DNA from: Gemmatimonadales bacterium | Lineage (GTDB): Bacteria; Gemmatimonadota; Gemmatimonadetes; Gemmatimonadales; GWC2-71-9 | Length of the DNA: 9,158 bases | NCBI GenBank assembly: GCA_013816685.1 | Contig: JACDDX010000051.1 | Span: 1 to 9,158, forward strand | Reading direction: 5' to 3' | Shown here: positions 6,443-9,158 of the stretch, one piece after another | Position numbering within the stretch: position 1 is the stretch's first letter | How the letters are laid out: the number at the start of each line of letters is the position of its first letter | Translations under genes and position numbers: made by a program | Notes under the pieces: generated by a model | Database searches by the model: none | Told to the model about the DNA's origin: nothing | The model's input: only the letters and a program-made list of their open reading frames with translations

Positions 6443-7219
6443 ATGGGTAGCTCTCTCTCGACCGTGATCCGCGATCTCGGGCGCCGCCGCGGACGCGAGC
6501 GCCGCGGCCTCACGCTCGCCGAGGGCGTGCGGCTGGTCGAGGAGGCAATCGCGGCGGACGTGCCGATCCGGGGCGCGGTCGTCTCGCCCGGACTGGAAGC
6601 TACGCCGCGCGGGGCGGCGCTCAAGACATTGCTGGAGGCGCGCGGAGTCCGCGTCGAGCCGGTGAGCGATCGCGAGCTCGACGCGCTGGCCGGCACCGAG
6701 CATCCGCAGGGCATCGTCGCGGTGATCGAGCCCCGACAGTGGGTACTCGGCGACATCAGGGCGGGAGCGGGAGCACCGGTCGTCGTGCTCGATGGGGTGC
6801 AGGACCCCGGGAACGTGGGCACCATTCTGCGGACGACCTTGGGACTGGGAGGGGCCGGCCTCATCGTCTTGCCCGGCACCGCGGAGCTCACCAATCCCAA
6901 GGTTGTGCGGGGAAGCATGGGTGCGCTGTTCCGGCTGCCGGCGGTGCCGGTAACCACCGCCGAATTCATGGCATGGGCCGGCGCGTCCGGCGTGTCGCTC
7001 TGGGCGAGCGATGCTGGAGCCGCGCCCGTGACTCGGCGCGATGCCTCTTCCGCGGTGCCAATCGCGCTGATCTTCGGCAACGAGGGCGCGGGCGTCAGCG
7101 ACGCGCTGCTGGCGGCTGCCGCACGCCGGGTCGCGATCGCGCTGGCGCCAGGCGCGGAGTCGCTCAACGTCGCGGTCGCGGCGGGCATTCTTCTCTACGA
7201 GGTCACGCGTGGATCCTGA
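6443..7219 (+). CDS. SpoU/TrmH-family RNA 2'-O-methyltransferase
   Basis: SAM-dependent ribose methyltransferase acting on tRNA or rRNA; the target nucleotide cannot be read from the sequence. Length is 258 residues from ATG 6443. The N-terminal part (about 15-95) is an RNA-binding domain of the SpoU substrate-binding type (LAEGVRLVEEAI at 25-36, EHPQGIVAV at 86-94). The C-terminal SPOUT domain shows the three knot motifs: DGVQDPGNVGTILR (117-130, N124 and R130), ALIFGNEGAGVS (208-219, E214) and ESLNVAVAAGILLYE (239-253). An in-frame extension to ATG 6350 would lie inside thiD and adds no domain sequence, so ATG 6443 is preferred. A GGAG at 6437-6440 is only two bases upstream of it, which is unusually close. 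The start lies 15 bases from the divergent thiD start, and the 3' end overlaps the prepilin peptidase gene by 11 bases. Confidence 0.92.
   Translation: MGSSLSTVIRDLGRRRGRERRGLTLAEGVRLVEEAIAADVPIRGAVVSPGLEATPRGAALKTLLEARGVRVEPVSDRELDALAGTEHPQGIVAVIEPRQWVLGDIRAGAGAPVVVLDGVQDPGNVGTILRTTLGLGGAGLIVLPGTAELTNPKVVRGSMGALFRLPAVPVTTAEFMAWAGASGVSLWASDAGAAPVTRRDASSAVPIALIFGNEGAGVSDALLAAAARRVAIALAPGAESLNVAVAAGILLYEVTRGS
7199..7202 (+). promoter_or_regulatory. Ribosome binding site for the prepilin peptidase gene
   Basis: GAGG six bases upstream of GTG 7209. It supports this GTG as the start even though it lies inside the methyltransferase gene; the nearby ATG at about 7235 is out of frame. Confidence 0.65.
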
Positions 7220-8165
7220 TCCCCAGCTGCCGGCATGGTTCGTCGTCGCCCTGGCGGCGCTGTTCGGCGCGGTGGTGGGCAGCTTCCTCAACGTCTGCAT
7301 CCTGCGCTGGGGCGCCGAGCCCAAGGCCTCGGTGGTGTCGCCGCCGTCGCGCTGTCCGCGCTGCGAGCGTGCGCTCGCCTGGTTCGAGAACATTCCCGTC
7401 TTGTCATGGATCCTGCTCCGGGGGCGTTGCCGCGGGTGCGGCCTCGCGATCTCGGCGCAGTATCCGCTGATCGAGCTGGCGACGGCACTGCTCTGGGCCT
7501 TCATCGCCTGGCGCTACGGTCTCTCCCTGGCCGCACTGCAGGGCGTGGCGTTCGTCACTATCCTGCTCGGGATCGCGATGACCGACGCGCGGGCCTTCAT
7601 CATCCCGCACGAGTTCACCTACGGCGGTCTCGGCATCGGGCTGCTGCTGAGTCTGGCGCAGGGGCCGGCCGGCGTCATCGCGGCCCTGCACGGCGCCATC
7701 TTCGGCGCGGGCTTTCTCTATCTGGTCGGCTCGGTGGGGACGCTGCTCGCGGGGCGCGAAGCGATGGGTGGCGGCGACGTCGCGATGATGGCGATGGTCG
7801 GCGCTTTTCTGGGGTGGCAGGGCGTGCTGGGCACCGTGTTCCTCGGGTCGGTGGTCGGCGTCGCGCTCTACATCGTCGGCATGCTGTTCCGCGATCGCAC
7901 CAGTGCTCCGACGGCCACCGCCGCCGTGGCGCCGGTACCCGAGCCGGTCATCGCACCCCTCGATGGCGACGAGATCGCACCGATCGCGATTGGGGCCGAC
8001 GCGGCGCGTGTGGATGCCGAACCCACCCCCGAGGAGCTCCGGGCCGCGGGCTACCTTCCGTTCGGCGTGTCGCTCGCGATCGCGGCCGCCGGCCTGCTGC
8101 TCTTCGTCAGGCCGGGCGGACTTGCCGCATGGTTCGCCGACTACGCGCTGATGCTCGGGCTCTAG
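7209..8165 (+). CDS. pilD: Type IV prepilin peptidase / N-methyltransferase (PilD-like, A24 family)
   Basis: Inner-membrane aspartic peptidase that cleaves the leader of type IV prepilins or type II secretion pseudopilins, and usually N-methylates the new N-terminus. It has 318 residues. After a first membrane segment with GSFLNV (24-29) comes the cytoplasmic zinc-type loop: C49, C52, C74 and C77, with NIPVLSWILLRGRC at 61-74 and the QYPLIEL border at 84-90. Catalytic aspartates are D126 (TDARAFIIPHE) and D190 (GGGDV). The usual GxGDxK motif has Ala instead of Lys at 192. Residues about 226-280 form a Pro/Ala/acid-rich linker before the YLPFG motif (282-286) and last membrane segment, longer than in typical PilD. 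No pilin gene is in the window, so the substrates are elsewhere. The GTG start has a good ribosome binding site and overlaps the upstream gene, suggesting co-transcription. Confidence 0.93.
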   Translation: MDPDPQLPAWFVVALAALFGAVVGSFLNVCILRWGAEPKASVVSPPSRCPRCERALAWFENIPVLSWILLRGRCRGCGLAISAQYPLIELATALLWAFIAWRYGLSLAALQGVAFVTILLGIAMTDARAFIIPHEFTYGGLGIGLLLSLAQGPAGVIAALHGAIFGAGFLYLVGSVGTLLAGREAMGGGDVAMMAMVGAFLGWQGVLGTVFLGSVVGVALYIVGMLFRDRTSAPTATAAVAPVPEPVIAPLDGDEIAPIAIGADAARVDAEPTPEELRAAGYLPFGVSLAIAAAGLLLFVRPGGLAAWFADYALMLGL

Positions 8166-8168
8166 GAG
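8164..8168 (+). promoter_or_regulatory. Ribosome binding site for the lipoprotein gene
   Basis: AGGAG overlapping the TAG stop of the prepilin peptidase gene, five bases before ATG 8174. This spacing favours ATG 8174 over the in-frame ATG at 8183. Confidence 0.8.
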
Positions 8169-8173
8169 CGTCG

Positions 8174-9158
8174 ATGGTTGATATGTTCCGTGTCGTCTCG
8201 GCGTTCGCGGTCATGCTCCTGACGCTTGCCGGCTGCCGTGGGGAGGCGAGATCGAGGGATGCCGGTCCGGCGCCACTCGCGCGCATGCTCGACAGCCTGC
8301 GCGGGCCGGTGGAGCGCGCGGTCGGATTGCGCTTCACCGCGCCGGTCCGATCCGCCATGCGCAGCCGCGAACAGGTGCGCGCGTATCTCGTGCGCAAGCT
8401 CGACGAGGAGCTGCCGCCGAAGCGGGTCGAAGGCCTCGAGACCGCCTACCGTCTCCTCGGTCTGCTGCCCGACACGCTCGAGCTGCACGACCTGCTGCTT
8501 GAGCTGTATTCCGAGCAGGTGGCCGGCTACTACGATCCCGATTCCGCGACGCTCTTCGGCGTGAAGGGCGCCGACCCGACCCAGCTCCGCCTGGTGCTCG
8601 CCCACGAGCTGGTGCACGCACTGCAGGGGCAGCACCTGCCGCTCGACTCGATCCTGCACGCCACCTCGAACAACGACCGGCTCTCCGCGGCGCAGGCGAT
8701 CCTCGAGGGCCAGGCAACGCTGGCCTCGATCGAAGTGCTCGCGCCCGAGCAGGGCGTGACGCGCTCACCGGAGTTCTGGCAGCTCTATCGGGACCAGATC
8801 CGCACCCAGCAGCGTGCGATGCCGGTCTTCGCGCGCGCGCCGCTCATCGTTCGCCGGGCGCTGATCTTTCCGTATCTGGAGGGTGCCGAGTTCATGCGGT
8901 GGTGGCGGGAGCAGCGGCCGGACAGCGTGCCGTTCGGACCGCGGATGCCGCTCTCGACCGAACAGATCCTGCATCCGGAGCGGTACCAGCGCGGGGACGA
9001 GCCACTCGCCGTCACGCTGCCCCCGGACCCAGCCGCGCTCCACGAGGACGTACTGGGCGAGAGCGAGATCCGGGTGTTGCTCGCGAACCTCGCCGGCCGG
9101 AGCGAAGTGAACGGCAACCTGGCGCTGGGCTGGGGGGGCGATCGCTACCGGGTGTACG
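8174..9158 (+). CDS. Predicted lipoprotein with HExxH zinc metallopeptidase motif, 3' end missing
   Basis: At least 328 residues; the frame is open at the right edge. Residues 1-21 form a lipoprotein signal: a short Arg-containing start, a hydrophobic stretch and lipobox LAGC with Cys21, so the protein is probably anchored in a membrane facing the periplasm. The mature part is mostly helical. HELVHAL at 144-150 (H144, E145, H148) is a zinc-peptidase motif. E178 in an EGQAT sequence 30 residues further on could be the third zinc ligand, as in gluzincins. Other striking segments are AGYYDPD (117-123), STEQILHPERY (261-271) and GWGGDRYRVY at the cut end, which I believe recur in an uncharacterised HExxH protein family. 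The substrate is unknown. The gene follows the prepilin peptidase gene by eight bases and has a strong AGGAG ribosome binding site, so it is probably co-transcribed with it. A functional link to pilus processing is not shown. Confidence 0.85.
   Translation, partial: MVDMFRVVSAFAVMLLTLAGCRGEARSRDAGPAPLARMLDSLRGPVERAVGLRFTAPVRSAMRSREQVRAYLVRKLDEELPPKRVEGLETAYRLLGLLPDTLELHDLLLELYSEQVAGYYDPDSATLFGVKGADPTQLRLVLAHELVHALQGQHLPLDSILHATSNNDRLSAAQAILEGQATLASIEVLAPEQGVTRSPEFWQLYRDQIRTQQRAMPVFARAPLIVRRALIFPYLEGAEFMRWWREQRPDSVPFGPRMPLSTEQILHPERYQRGDEPLAVTLPPDPAALHEDVLGESEIRVLLANLAGRSEVNGNLALGWGGDRYRVY

Noticed and set aside
6424..6444. Six-codon upstream frame (MTPFAR) whose stop overlaps the thiD ATG
   Set aside because: It is the tail of a longer shadow frame antisense to the methyltransferase gene, has no ribosome binding site and no conserved feature I can name.
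6350..6500. Sigma-70 promoter between thiD and the methyltransferase gene
   Set aside because: The A/T-richest patch (around CAATTTT at 6419) has no matching -35 box at proper spacing, so no promoter is called.
3926..7504. Very long minus-strand open frame (about 1190 codons)
   Set aside because: Only the part at 5691-6427 is a real protein (thiD). The rest is antisense to the methyltransferase, phosphorylase and transporter genes and has low-complexity, shadow-like composition caused by high GC and few stop codons.

Overview
This 9.2 kb window is GC-rich and almost fully coding. It comes from a bacterium. The tight gene packing, frequent GTG starts, very long antisense shadow frames and gene set fit a high-GC environmental Gram-negative such as Gemmatimonadota; that placement is inference from style and is not proven by a marker gene.

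Region 1 (3-5650, + strand) is a purine nucleoside scavenging operon of five genes. In order they are: the 3' part of a large double 5'-nucleotidase/cyclic phosphodiesterase of the YfkN type; a small unrecognised protein with a predicted ubiquitin-like (ThiS/MoaD-like) fold; adenosine deaminase; a concentrative nucleoside transporter (CNT/NupC family); and a trimeric-type purine nucleoside phosphorylase. Every one of the four junctions is a 4-base stop/start overlap (GTGA or ATGA), so translation is probably coupled throughout. The predicted flow is: extracytoplasmic (cyclic) nucleotides are dephosphorylated to nucleosides, the transporter imports them, adenosine is deaminated to inosine, and inosine or guanosine is split into base and ribose-1-phosphate.

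Region 2 (5634-6427, - strand) is thiD, hydroxymethylpyrimidine (phosphate) kinase, converging on and slightly overlapping the phosphorylase gene. Its reading frame is broken near the C-terminus. The expected ending is present in another frame, one base away, at a run of Cs and Gs. This is either a one-base deletion (real or sequencing) or, less likely, a -1 frameshift site.

Region 3 (6443-9158, + strand) begins only 15 bases from the thiD start and runs divergently. It holds a SpoU/TrmH-family RNA methyltransferase, a type IV prepilin peptidase (PilD-like) overlapping it by 11 bases, and a predicted lipoprotein with an HExxH metallopeptidase motif that runs off the right edge. No tRNA, rRNA, CRISPR array, insertion sequence or phage gene was seen, and there is no gene-free stretch longer than 15 bases.
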